Shown: positions 1 to 8,838 of the stretch, piece by piece
Layout: each line of letters starts with the position of its first letter
How positions within the stretch are numbered: position 1 is the stretch's first letter
DNA from: Sulfurimonas sp.
GTDB lineage: Bacteria > Campylobacterota > Campylobacteria > Campylobacterales > Sulfurimonadaceae
Assembly: GCA_030949825.1 (NCBI GenBank)
Contig: JAUZSC010000034.1
Location: forward strand, 1-64,000
Length of the DNA: 64,000 nt
Direction: 5' to 3'
Position numbers and translations under genes: made by a program
The notes under the pieces: model-generated
Database searches by the model: none
Told to the model about the DNA's origin: nothing
What the model saw: only the letters and a program-made list of their open reading frames with translations

Positions 1-2098
1 CAACTTCATCATTTTCCAAGCAGAAATCCACTAAATCCTCAAATTTGACAATTCTTTTGGATATTAAACCACTTGTTTTAGGGAAATCACCTTTCAAATA
101 TACTAATGTGGTACCCGAATATAATATTATTTAAGTTTATATTAATGCTTAATTTGCTACAATCTTCGCATGTACATAATTAAAACAATCTCTAAGAGCA
201 AAAAAGACTCAACTCAGAACTATTACACTTATAGATTAATGGAATCCATAAGAGTTGGTAAAAAGGTGAAGAAAAGAACTCTCCTTAATTTAGGAAGTGA
301 TTTTAATGTAGAACAAGAAGATTGGGCTACTTTATCCAAAAGAGTAGATGAGATTATCAAACAGGCTCCAAGTCTGTTTACACTAGATAAAGATTTAGAA
401 ACAATCGCACAACACTATGCTCTAAAAATCATATCAGCACAAGCAGTAGTAGATACAACTCTTAATGATGAAGATAGATACAAAGAGATAGATACAACTA
501 CAATAAAAAATAGTGATATAAAAGATATAGGTATAGAGAATATACTTTATGAAACAATCAAAGAGTTAAAACTAGATGCTAAACTAAAAGAGTTAGGTTT
601 TACAAATATTCAATACAATAGTGCTATAGGCACTCTAATAGCAAAGATTGCTAATCCTAGTAGTGAAGCTAAAGCTTATGATTACTTATGTAATACAAGT
701 GCTATTAATGAGCTTATAGGGTGTGATTATAATAAGATATCTTCTAATAGTATCTATAGAATATCCGATAAGCTTTTAGCTCATAAAGATGACTTAGAAA
801 AGCATCTATATACTACCCAAAAAGCAATATTTGAGTATGATGAAACAATAACTCTTTATGACCTTACTAACACATACTTTGAAGGTGGTGTTGAGGGAGT
901 AGAGAAAGCTAAAAGAGGAAGAAGTAAGGAAAAAAGAAGTGATGCTAAAATCATTACTCTAGCAGTAATGCTTGATAGTAGTGGGTTTGTAAGAAAGAGT
1001 GAGATATTTGATGGGAATATTGGTGAAGCCACAACATTTAAAGAGATGTTAGATAAATTGAAAGTTCCTCAAAAAGAAAAAAACCTTTTATCCTCTCATA
1101 AATCATTATTGATTATGGATGCTGGTATAGCATCGCAGGAGAATATTGATTATCTTATTGAGAATAGCTATGAATACCTAGTTGTCAGCAGAAAACGCAA
1201 TAAACAGTTTGATGAAGAGAAATCAACTCCTGTAAAATTAGATAAAAATGACAATGCTATAGTAAGAGCTATGAAGGTTGTCAATGAAGAAACTAAAGAG
1301 ACTGAGTTATTTATACACTCTACTGCTAGAGAGGCTAAAGAGGAAGCTATGCAAAAAGAGTACAAACTCTTTTTATAGAGAAGCTACAATATTTAAAAGA
1401 TGGACTCTCTCTCAAAAGAAGAACTAAGGCTTATGATAAGGTGATAGAGACCATAGGAAGGCTCAAAGAGAAATATCCATCTATATCTCAATACTATTCA
1501 ACTACTGTCACTAAAGACCCAGATAGCTATAATGCAATAGATATAACTTGGAGTGAGAAGAAGACACTTGATAATAAAAGTGCTATTAATGGTATCTATT
1601 GTCTTAGAACCAATAACCAAACAATGGATGAGAAGACTCTATGGAAAACATATACAACACTTACTGATTTAGAATCAGTATTTAAGAGTTTAAAGTCTGA
1701 ATTAGGATTAAGACCTATATTTCATCAAACACAGACTAGAGTAGATGGGCATCTCTTTATTACTCTTTTAGCTTATAGTATTATCCATACAATAAGGTAC
1801 AAACTTAAACAAAAAGGTATTCACTATAGTTGGGATACGATAAGGCATATTCTGAGAAATCAAAAAAGGATTACTACCAGTATGAAGTGTAAAGATGGCT
1901 CAACACTCTATATACGACAAAGTTCAGAATTAAATGAGAAGCAAAAAGAGATTTATGATGCACTTGAGATTAAATACGGAGCAGGAGATGTTACTAAAAC
2001 TTTTATAGAATAATATAGATGTGGTACAGGTAAAATATTTTAAAAGGCTTTAAAGCCCCGAATATAGGTCTTTTTTAATTTTGGATGATGAAGTTGGG
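1..2098 (+). mobile_element. IS1634-like insertion sequence, copy A
   Basis: This is a near-identical twin of the element at 29425-31521. Comparison shows that only the first two bases (CC) of the left end lie outside the window. The terminal inverted repeat reads CCCAACTTCATCAT at the left and its complement at the right (2085-2098). It differs from copy B by roughly nine substitutions and a few indels over 2.1 kb, so the copies separated recently. The right flank cuts into another coding region (2099-2244). Family assignment rests on transposase resemblance and length. Confidence 0.9.
170..2013 (+). CDS. IS1634-family transposase, two frames (possible -1 frameshift)
   Basis: DDE-type transposase of about 614 residues if the two frames are joined. 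The first frame (170-1378, 402 residues) ends at TAG; the second continues from about 1375 to 2013 and encodes the C-terminal catalytic part. The join falls at C-TTT-TTA (1369-1375) immediately followed by the TAG stop, which would suit a programmed -1 slip. Copy B has the same arrangement. A TACAAT box at 158-163 lies only six bases before the ATG and no Shine-Dalgarno sequence is visible, so the message may be leaderless. An inherited single-base deletion is the alternative reading of the frame break. Confidence 0.8.
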
Positions 2099-2244
2099 TT
2101 AGGGACATTATAATATATAATGAACTTAACGATGTACATATAAATAAATCACTAAATGATGACATGAGAGAAGAATCAAAAAAAATTATTTTTGACTATA
2201 TACGTAACTATCAAAAATATTGTAATAAAAATTCAAAAGAATAA
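2099..2244 (+). pseudogene. 3' tail of a gene cut by IS copy A
   Basis: An open frame runs from the IS junction to TAA at 2242-2244, encoding about 47 residues (ending in YCNKNSKE) with no start codon of its own near the junction. It is best read as the C-terminal remainder of a coding sequence interrupted by the insertion element. I do not recognise the family. The following 2245-2410 holds no gene; it contains a short inverted repeat (CACTT/AAGTG near 2350). Confidence 0.45.
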
Positions 2245-2410
2245 ACTTATATTATCCCAAGAAAAAAAACAATATTTTCTAAATTATTATTCCTAAAAAG
2301 CTAAAATAACACAACAAAATGAGAGGGTAATATCATGAGCAATTGTCACACTTAATAAGTGCAATAGTGTTTTTATATTACAATGCGCTTAATAGAATAA
2401 AGGAAATCAG

Positions 2411-2755
2411 ATGACAGAAGATATATTGCTTCAAAAAGTAAAAGAATGGTGTAAAACATATTCATTGCAGTTGGATAAATTAAGTATGGATAGTGAGACT
2501 AAACTTGCAAATGGTCAAGTGACGTATGCAGCAAACCAAACAAGCTATGCTTGTCTTTCTAAAGATGAAAAAGGTTATAAAACTTTGGTGTTTTCATATA
2601 GAAGCTTAATAGTGTTTGCTTTTGAAAACTCAATTATAACTGCTGATGAAGCTATTGCATTAGAACCTGCATTTATAGTACCGCCGGAGAGAAAAGACGC
2701 TAAACTTGCAGCAGATATGGTTTTAAACCTTAAACCAAAGATTCCTAAACAATGA
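2411..2755 (+). CDS. hypothetical protein, 114 aa, coupled to glnS
   Basis: A small soluble protein without signal peptide or membrane segment; I do not recognise its family. An AAAGGAA ribosome-binding site lies upstream of the ATG. Its stop overlaps the start of glnS (ATGA), so the two are probably translated together. The N-terminal half is mixed charged and polar, and the C-terminus is rich in Lys and Pro. The context suggests a housekeeping gene cotranscribed with glutaminyl-tRNA synthetase, but no function can be inferred. Confidence 0.75.
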   Translation: MTEDILLQKVKEWCKTYSLQLDKLSMDSETKLANGQVTYAANQTSYACLSKDEKGYKTLVFSYRSLIVFAFENSIITADEAIALEPAFIVPPERKDAKLAADMVLNLKPKIPKQ

Positions 2756-5004
2756 GTGAGCGCAAAGATTTTTTACGAACAATCGTTGAAGAGGACTTAA
2801 AATCAGGTAAGTACGAAGAAATCGTTACAAGGTTTCCTCCCGAGCCAAACGGCTTCCCTCATATTGGACATGCTAAATCTATTGTGATAAACTTTGGTAT
2901 TGCAAGAGACTATAATGGTCATTGTAATCTTAGAATGGATGATACAAATCCAAGCAAAGAAGACATAAAGTATGTAGAAGCGCTTAAAGATGCGGTAGAG
3001 TGGCTTGGTTTTGACTGGGGTAATAGTGTTCATTTTACTTCTGATTATTTTCCTAAGATATACGATTATGCAGTAGAGCTCATTAAAATGGACAAAGCGT
3101 ATGTTGATTCACTTCCTGAAGAAGAGATGAGAGAATACCGTGGTACACTCAAAGAAGCTGGTAAGCGTAGTAAATTTTACAAACGAACGGTTGAAGAAAA
3201 TTTAGACCTTTTTGAGAGAATGAAAAAGGGTGAGTTTAAAGACGGGGAGCATGTACTAAGAGCTAAGATAGATATGTCTGCTACAAATATGAAGATGAGA
3301 GATCCTCTTCTTTACCGCATTAAACATTCACATCATTTTAGAGCAGGGGATGCTTGGTCTATTTACCCTATGTATGACTTTGCGCATTGTTTATCTGATT
3401 ATATTGAAGGTGTTTCTCACTCTATTTGTACGCTTGAGTTTGAAAACAATCGTGATGTGTATAACTGGGTACTCGATACGCTTGGTTTAAAGCCAAAAAG
3501 ACCGTACCAGCACGAATTTGCAAGACTTGGCATCAACTATACGGTTATGAGTAAAAGAAAGCTTTTAGAAATCGTGCAGAGTAAACAAGTGAGTGGCTGG
3601 GATGATCCTAGGATGCCAACAATAGCAGGATACCGAAGAAGAGGGTATACACCAGAATCTATTTTGAATTTTTGTGACCAAATAGGTATAGCAAAAGCAA
3701 ACTCTATGGTTGACGTTGCGCAACTTGAATTCTGCATCAGAGATGATTTAAATACAAAAGTACCACGTGTTTTATGTGTGCTTGACCCATTAAAAGTAAC
3801 GATAGAAAATTATGAGGGAAGTGAAGAGCTAGATGCTTCGTATTTTCCTGATGACATAGATAAAAAAGGTTCACGCAAGTTGCCTTTTTCTCGTGAGATT
3901 TATATTGAACGCGATGACTTTATGGAACAAGCTCCTAAGGCTTACTTTCGTCTTACGCCTGAGCAACCTGTAAGACTTAAGCATGCTTACATCATTAAGT
4001 GTAAGGAAATAATCAAAGATGCTAGTGGCGCTATCGTTGAAATAAAAGCCGAGTATTATCCTGATTCTAAAAGTGGTTCAGATACAAGTGGTGTCAAGGT
4101 TAAAAGTGCCATTCAATGGGTGAGTTTTGCAGATGCTAAGCCTATAGAAGTAAGACTTTATGATAGATTATTCTCAGATGAAGCTCCTGAGGGAATAGAG
4201 GATATAAATGCTGACTCTTTAAGGGTTGTCAAAAATGCGCTTATTGAACCTTCTGTTCTTGCAGATAAGCCTGATGAGAGATTTCAGTTTGAAAGACAGG
4301 GCTATTTTTATGCTGATCCTATCGATTATACGGATGAGAAACCTGTGTTTAACAAGATTGTTGGTCTTAAAAATTCTTGGGCTAAAAAGACAAAAGTAGT
4401 TGAAGTAGCATCTAAGCCAGAAGTTAAGAAAGCACAAATAGATGGTGAAGTTGTGCCTATGAGTGACGCTCAAAAGATACTCTTTGCTAAGTACACGGAT
4501 AAGCTTGGACTCAATAGTGAAGTGGCTAATACTTTAGCGCGTGATGAGAAACTATCTTCTTTTTATGGAGAAGCTCTATCGGTTTTCAGTATTCCTGTAG
4601 GTTTAGCTAATATTGTCGCGAATGATGTAGCTAGAGAGCTTAAAGAAAAACAATTAGACGAGTTAAAGTTCAATGCTTCGCAAATAGCTGGGCTTGTTAA
4701 GATGATTGATGATAAAACTATTTCAAGCAAGATTGCTAAACAAGTATTTGAAGAGATGGTAAAGTCTGGAGAAAACCCGACAAAAATAGTTGAGGATAAA
4801 GGACTTGTGCAAATAAGTGATCCTTCTAAAATCTCACCTATTATTGACGAAGTTATTGCAAAAAATCCAGACAATGTTGCTAAGTTTAGAGCTGGAAATA
4901 CAAAGCTTATAGGCTTTTTTGTGGGTCAAGTTCTTAAAGCTACAGGTGGTAAAGCAAATCCAAAAGTAGTAAATGAACTTGTTTCTAAAAAGTTAAAAGG
5001 ATAG
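2752..5004 (+). CDS. glnS: glutaminyl-tRNA synthetase with YqeY-like C-terminal domain
   Basis: Charges tRNA-Gln with glutamine in the cytoplasm. The class I signature HIGH is exact at residues 37-40 within a Pro-rich PPEPNGF context, and a KMSKS-type loop appears as VMSKRKL near residue 265. The protein is 750 residues, about 200 longer than the E. coli enzyme. The extra C-terminal part (from roughly residue 575) resembles the GatB/YqeY tail domain, known in some other GlnRS proteins and thought to aid tRNA binding. Its start overlaps the upstream 114-aa gene by four bases. Direct Gln charging is notable because many Campylobacterota use the GatCAB transamidation route. Confidence 0.96.
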   Translation: MSERKDFLRTIVEEDLKSGKYEEIVTRFPPEPNGFPHIGHAKSIVINFGIARDYNGHCNLRMDDTNPSKEDIKYVEALKDAVEWLGFDWGNSVHFTSDYFPKIYDYAVELIKMDKAYVDSLPEEEMREYRGTLKEAGKRSKFYKRTVEENLDLFERMKKGEFKDGEHVLRAKIDMSATNMKMRDPLLYRIKHSHHFRAGDAWSIYPMYDFAHCLSDYIEGVSHSICTLEFENNRDVYNWVLDTLGLKPKRPYQHEFARLGINYTVMSKRKLLEIVQSKQVSGWDDPRMPTIAGYRRRGYTPESILNFCDQIGIAKANSMVDVAQLEFCIRDDLNTKVPRVLCVLDPLKVTIENYEGSEELDASYFPDDIDKKGSRKLPFSREIYIERDDFMEQAPKAYFRLTPEQPVRLKHAYIIKCKEIIKDASGAIVEIKAEYYPDSKSGSDTSGVKVKSAIQWVSFADAKPIEVRLYDRLFSDEAPEGIEDINADSLRVVKNALIEPSVLADKPDERFQFERQGYFYADPIDYTDEKPVFNKIVGLKNSWAKKTKVVEVASKPEVKKAQIDGEVVPMSDAQKILFAKYTDKLGLNSEVANTLARDEKLSSFYGEALSVFSIPVGLANIVANDVARELKEKQLDELKFNASQIAGLVKMIDDKTISSKIAKQVFEEMVKSGENPTKIVEDKGLVQISDPSKISPIIDEVIAKNPDNVAKFRAGNTKLIGFFVGQVLKATGGKANPKVVNELVSKKLKG

Positions 5005-5006
5005 TT

Positions 5007-5225
5007 ATGCGAAGCGATATGTCTATGGAAACAATAAACCTAGTCAAGACTTTAAAAGGTACCTATAAACAAGCAGATAAAGAGATGGTAATAAAGATAG
5101 TTGGAGATTATAAAGAAAAAAATAACTGTAGCTATAAAGCTGCGTATGAAATGACAGTCGAAGGAAATCCATCATTTTCGGCATACAGTTCATGGAGACG
5201 CAAACTCAAAAAAAAGGAACTCTAA
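5007..5225 (+). CDS. hypothetical small basic protein, 72 aa
   Basis: Begins two bases after the glnS stop with a good AAGGAT ribosome-binding site and ends directly before ytoQ, so it is part of the same transcription unit. An internal Met at residue 5 or 7 could also serve as start. It is helical, lysine-rich at the C-terminus (RRKLKKKEL), and lacks any signal peptide. I recognise no family; the basic tail would suit nucleic-acid or ribosome binding, which is speculation. Confidence 0.7.
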   Translation: MRSDMSMETINLVKTLKGTYKQADKEMVIKIVGDYKEKNNCSYKAAYEMTVEGNPSFSAYSSWRRKLKKKEL

Positions 5226-5660
5226 ATGTACACAATATATCTTGCGGGAGAAATTCATTCAAACTGGAGAGATGAGATTGTAGATGCTTGTAAAGATTAT
5301 AGCATTATATGTCTTAGCCCTGAGTACAATCACACAAGTAGTGACGATATAGCTAAAAATGTAGTAGGGGAGCAGGGAAGTGATTTTTATAATGACCATG
5401 CGAGTGCAAAAATAAACTCTATGCGTAACAATACCTACATCAAACAAGCAGATATTGTTGTAGTAAAGTTTGGAGAAAAGTATAAGCAATGGAATGCAGC
5501 TTACTATGCTGGATATGCGAATGCTTTAGATAAAAAACTAATCGTTATTCACCCTAAAGAATTTACACATGCTCTTAAAGAAATAGATGCAGCAGCGTCA
5601 GCAGTTGTTCAATCTGAATCGCAGGTTGTAGAGATACTTAAACATTTAGTTAGAAGGTAG
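5226..5660 (+). CDS. ytoQ: YtoQ family protein
   Basis: A 144-residue cytoplasmic protein matching the YtoQ family, related in fold to nucleoside 2-deoxyribosyltransferases. The N-terminal IYLAGEIHSNWR and the central segment around NNTYIKQADIVVVKFGEKYKQ are characteristic. The biochemical role of YtoQ is not established. It starts right after the 72-aa gene and its 3' end overlaps the convergent protease gene by 11 bases, so the two transcripts converge without an intergenic terminator. Confidence 0.88.
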   Translation: MYTIYLAGEIHSNWRDEIVDACKDYSIICLSPEYNHTSSDDIAKNVVGEQGSDFYNDHASAKINSMRNNTYIKQADIVVVKFGEKYKQWNAAYYAGYANALDKKLIVIHPKEFTHALKEIDAAASAVVQSESQVVEILKHLVRR

Positions 5661-6153
5661 AGCTAAAGGGCATTTTCGACATAATTATCTCATGTCTATC
5701 AACATACTGCTGACAATCAACACCACCGAGTTTTTCACAAGTTTCTTTCCACTCTTGTGAATGTCCATCAACTTTAGAGTCAAAATGCTTAAGTTTAAAA
5801 AGAAGAGCATGCGCATACTCATGCGCAATAACGCTTTGAACCATATAGTCCATACTTTCTTGCATAACATTTTTATTCAAATATATTTTAATTTTACCTT
5901 CTTTATATGAAGTAAGTCCATACAGTTTTCCTTTAAATTTATCAGTTACAATTATTGGAAATTTATAAGTAACTCCAAAATTTTGTTTCATATATTGAAG
6001 TACTTCTTTTTCTTTAATCTTTATTCTCTGTTTAAAATTCTCTGAAATATCATTGTTTTTAAAAGTATAACTCGTATAAAAATTAAAGACTAAAAGAGAG
6101 ATGGAAAGAAGGATAACAAAGAGGAATGTAAATTCTAGCTTTTTCTTGAACAT
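5650..6153 (-). CDS. membrane-anchored SprT-like zinc metalloprotease
   Basis: A 167-residue protein with an N-terminal membrane anchor (about residues 9-26) followed by a SprT-like metallopeptidase domain. The zinc-binding HEYAH motif is at residues 111-115, with a downstream DGHSQEWKETC segment that supplies the typical third-ligand region of SprT-like proteins. The anchor suggests the catalytic part faces the periplasm, unlike cytosolic SprT. It is convergent with ytoQ and upstream of it on the minus strand is tRNA-Glu. Substrate unknown. Confidence 0.8.
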   Translation of the reverse strand: MFKKKLEFTFLFVILLSISLLVFNFYTSYTFKNNDISENFKQRIKIKEKEVLQYMKQNFGVTYKFPIIVTDKFKGKLYGLTSYKEGKIKIYLNKNVMQESMDYMVQSVIAHEYAHALLFKLKHFDSKVDGHSQEWKETCEKLGGVDCQQYVDRHEIIMSKMPFSSTF

Positions 6154-6220
6154 ATTTAAATACCTATACTTCTTAGTGATTGCATTATTAAGTTAAATAA
6201 AGTAGGTGTGATATAAGTGG

Positions 6221-6292
6221 TGACCCCGAGGAGAATTGAACTCCTGTGACATGGATGAAAACCATGGATCCTAACCGCTAGACGACGGGGCC
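6221..6292 (-). tRNA. tRNA-Glu (UUC)
   Basis: Reading the minus strand gives a cloverleaf: acceptor GGCCCCG pairs with CGGGGTC, discriminator A at 6221 and an encoded CCA at 6220-6218. The anticodon loop is TTTTCAT with anticodon TTC, and the T-arm contains GTTCAAT. Confidence 0.96.
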
Positions 6293-6386
6293 ACTTAAAT
6301 AATTAGTTAAAGCTTGTTTAACTGAGCCGAAATTATATAATATATAACTTAATAAAATCTAAAATTAACAGTAAAATTAGAAAATA

Positions 6387-6650
6387 TTAATTAATATCTT
6401 TTTTAAATTTCTCTAACCAGTCTAAATCAGACTCTTTTGCGTCTTCTTTCTGTGTTAAAAGCGAATTTATAATACTGATTAATGTTGCCTCATCCATAAA
6501 CTCTAAGAGGTTTGGATTTATAGAAGTTTTATCAACTCCATCGTATGTGTTTAGCAATTGCTGTATATCGTTTATTAGTTTGTCTTTATTTGTATTCAAT
6601 GTGAAATTACTCCAAATAGCTATAGAAAGCTTAGTGACGATATTATGCAC
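6387..6650 (-). CDS. hypothetical protein, 87 aa
   Basis: A small acidic helical protein of unknown function, rich in Asp, Asn and Leu, ending in LDWLEKFKKDIN. No signal peptide or membrane segment is visible. It lies alone between tRNA-Glu and another unknown gene on the same strand; no convincing strong ribosome-binding site is seen, so it is only moderately supported. Confidence 0.5.
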   Translation of the reverse strand: MHNIVTKLSIAIWSNFTLNTNKDKLINDIQQLLNTYDGVDKTSINPNLLEFMDEATLISIINSLLTQKEDAKESDLDWLEKFKKDIN

Positions 6651-6748
6651 TAATAAATTTAAATAATGGCTTAGAAACCCTTATATAATCTCCTTACTTT
6701 TATATTGATTAACATAATGTAAATTCTATTGAAAAAAAGGATGCTGTG

Positions 6749-7243
6749 TTATTCCGTGTCTTCTAGTATTTGGGCATCTATAGTATTTGATATTTTTATT
6801 AGTTCCTCAGAGCTTAGCACAAGATTATATACTTCTTTGGCCAAATACATAAAAGCCATTGTATATGAAGAAACTTCTTCTAGGTTTGTCTTACTAGGAA
6901 TATCTTTGCTTATTGTGACTTTATACTCATAAAAGAAATCCAAAATATCTAAACCTTCACTAAGACTACTTAATGCTTTATAAGCTTGAGAGATGCTCTT
7001 TTGTGCTAAAGAAGTATCTTTAAAGTCCTCAATAGTTAAGACTTCACATTGGCAAGGAACAAAGCTTATCGCATTATAGAAGTCTCCTGTTTTAGAGTAG
7101 ACTTTAATACTGTATTGATTAGTATTAATTTCTATGTTTGGTTTAAATGCACTACTCGTAGTATTAGACGTATCATCATCCAAACTAATTAAATCATCTA
7201 CATCCCAATACCCGCTCTCATCTCCACCAGCAAAACCACCCAT
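6749..7243 (-). CDS. hypothetical acidic protein, 164 aa
   Basis: The longer open frame begins at 7369, but the start at 7243 (MGGFAGGDES) is preferred: it is preceded by AAAGG, removes a hydrophobic non-conserved extension, and avoids overlap with the divergent gene at 7346. The N-terminal 40 residues are Gly/Asp/Ser-rich and probably disordered. The rest is mixed alpha/beta with a C-terminal helical part. I do not recognise the family. Confidence 0.65.
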   Translation of the reverse strand: MGGFAGGDESGYWDVDDLISLDDDTSNTTSSAFKPNIEINTNQYSIKVYSKTGDFYNAISFVPCQCEVLTIEDFKDTSLAQKSISQAYKALSSLSEGLDILDFFYEYKVTISKDIPSKTNLEEVSSYTMAFMYLAKEVYNLVLSSEELIKISNTIDAQILEDTE

Positions 7244-7345
7244 ATAAAACCTTTTATAATAAAATATAGGATAATTATAAGCTGTTTTAATTAAATTAAC
7301 ATTTATAGAATAAGATATAATGAAAATAATTAAAGGAAATATACG

Positions 7346-7597
7346 ATGAATACTCAAGAAGTTATCCAAGAGAGAATAAAATATTGGAGAAGTAGAAAAT
7401 CCGACTTCAACATACTCTTACAAAATTGGCTTAGACATCAAAAAGTAACTCTCATTATGCCTGCAGATACAATTTATGATGAATACATGAGTACTGGTAT
7501 AGAAACATTTAAATTATCAGAACATAAATATGGAAAAGATTTGCAAACATGGTTTGATGAGTATTTAGCTCAGAGCAATAAAAACTCATTCGAATAG
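7346..7597 (+). CDS. hypothetical protein, 83 aa
   Basis: A small protein with aromatic-rich helices (RIKYWRSRKSDFNILLQNWL). An AAAGGAAATA ribosome-binding site precedes the ATG. It is divergent from the acidic 164-aa gene and convergent with rnpB. No recognised domain; the Arg/Trp-rich N-terminus is its only notable feature. Confidence 0.6.
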   Translation: MNTQEVIQERIKYWRSRKSDFNILLQNWLRHQKVTLIMPADTIYDEYMSTGIETFKLSEHKYGKDLQTWFDEYLAQSNKNSFE

Positions 7598-7637
7598 AGT
7601 TATTAATATTAAACAATATAGAGAGATAAAGTTTTAA

Positions 7638-7960
7638 TAGGCATAACATAAGCCGAGTTTTGTGTTGATAGTATTAATCTACTGTATGGTTTACACATCA
7701 TACCTCTAGCGAAACAGTAGCATTGTAAGACGCTGACCATCTGTTTCTTGCTGCCATGTTGGGTTTACAAGCTCTCTATATTACTATAGAGACTGGTGGG
7801 CTCTTACTCCACCTTTTCACCTTTGCTATTATTACTAATAGAAGTCTAATCTCTGTTGCACTTTCCCTCGCATTACTACGGCCATTCGTTAAATGGAACA
7901 CTGTCTTACAGCAGCTCGGACTTTCCTCTTGATTACTCAAGTCACTATCTGTTATACCTA
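7638..7960 (-). ncRNA. rnpB: RNase P RNA
   Basis: The catalytic RNA that matures tRNA 5' ends. The minus strand contains the bacterial RNase P core GAGGAAAGTCCGAGCTGC near the 5' end and the conserved ACTCGGCTTATG segment near the 3' end. The ends pair as helix P1: GGTATAAC (7958-7951) with GTTATGCC (7647-7640). Length about 320 nt. A promoter fits just upstream. Exact termini are set from P1 and are approximate. Confidence 0.93.
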
Positions 7961-7965
7961 GGCAG

Positions 7966-7994
7966 ATTTTACTCTACTTATCCTTTATATACAA
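7966..7994 (-). promoter_or_regulatory. sigma-70-like promoter of rnpB
   Basis: On the minus strand TTGTAT (7994-7989) and TAAAAT (7971-7966) are separated by 17 bases. The predicted start falls about 7 bases downstream of the -10 box, at the expected 5' end of helix P1. Confidence 0.6.
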
Positions 7995-8006
7995 TTTTTT
8001 ACTCAA

Positions 8007-8114
8007 GAACACTTGTTCACCTATGTAATTAAAAGTATGAACAAGTGTTCTTGCTCAGTAAGCTTACATTAACAATTGTTCATATATACTTCTATCTATA
8101 TTAACAAGTGTTCA
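8007..8114. promoter_or_regulatory. four TetR-type operator palindromes
   Basis: Four near-identical dyads occur in 108 bases: GAACACTTGTTC (8007-8018), GAACAAGTGTTC (8039-8050), AACAATTGTTCA (8071-8082) and AACAAGTGTTCA (8103-8114). They share the half-site GAACA/TGTTC and lie directly upstream of the TetR-family gene at 8137, which suggests autoregulation. The first also lies just upstream of the rnpB -35 box. Binding by the adjacent regulator is inferred from position. Confidence 0.75.
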
Positions 8115-8136
8115 TAATCAGCTAAAAGGTGTAAAT

Positions 8137-8754
8137 ATGACCGAAAATACGACTTCTCTCAAGCCTACTTCAACTAAAGCTAAAATACTAAAAGAGGCTA
8201 AAGCCCTCTTCTCTGAGTTAGGATATAAGGGTTCAAGTGTACGAAAAATTGCAGCAAATGTAGGAATTAGGGAAAGTGCTTTATATAATCACTTTAAAAA
8301 TAAGGAAGATATCTTTTTACAGATTACAAAAGATATCTTTGCCTCACCCTTCTCCTTTTCGGGAGAAAGTATCCAAGAAGCAGCCTTAAAAGGTAAACCC
8401 TTTTTAAAGAAGTACACAATGCAGTACAAGCTATTAGCATTTGATAAGAGTAATGAAAGTATGTTTAGAATACTACTTATAGAATTGTTTCAAAATGATG
8501 TGCTTAGAGAGCAGTTTATAAGTGATTTTCATGATAAAAATATAAAGATACTCTCAGAGGGGTTTTTTATAATGATGCAAAATGATTTAATCAAGTCTGG
8601 GGACCCTATGCTTGTCTCTTATGAGTTTTTATCCACCCTCTTCTACATCAGACTTCAAGTTACTCTTTTACGCTTTGATTCGCTATCTACAAATGCTTTG
8701 TCAACTCAGTTTGAGAAACATGTTGATTTCTTTTGGGAAAGTATAAAGGTTTAA
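8137..8754 (+). CDS. TetR/AcrR family transcriptional regulator
   Basis: A 205-residue one-component repressor. The N-terminal helix-turn-helix is clear at about residues 30-62 (SSVRKIAANVGIRESALYNHF), while the C-terminal helical domain is divergent, as expected for an inducer pocket. The ATG follows AAAGGTG. Four matching palindromes upstream point to autoregulation. No effector pump or enzyme gene is adjacent, so the regulon must include sites elsewhere. It converges with sucD across a shared terminator-like hairpin. Confidence 0.9.
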   Translation: MTENTTSLKPTSTKAKILKEAKALFSELGYKGSSVRKIAANVGIRESALYNHFKNKEDIFLQITKDIFASPFSFSGESIQEAALKGKPFLKKYTMQYKLLAFDKSNESMFRILLIELFQNDVLREQFISDFHDKNIKILSEGFFIMMQNDLIKSGDPMLVSYEFLSTLFYIRLQVTLLRFDSLSTNALSTQFEKHVDFFWESIKV

Positions 8755-8797
8755 TATTAATCAATATAGAGATTTAGAGAGGGAGTATAGATTTATT

Positions 8798-8831
8798 AGA
8801 TGCAAGAAACTTTATTAAAAGTCTTGCATCT
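8798..8831. terminator. bidirectional terminator-like hairpin
   Basis: AGATGCAAG (8798-8806) pairs with CTTGCATCT (8823-8831) around a 16-base AT-rich loop, between the convergent ends of the TetR gene and sucD. T-rich sequence follows on the plus strand. Confidence 0.65.
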
Positions 8832-8838
8832 AGAGATT

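Noticed and set aside
1168..1365. 65-aa minus-strand frame inside the IS1634-like transposase
   Set aside because: Present in both copies only because the DNA is duplicated; no start signals and shadowed by the transposase.
7598..8136. a coding gene in the 540-base gap
   Set aside because: The gap is fully explained by RNase P RNA, its promoter and the operator cluster.
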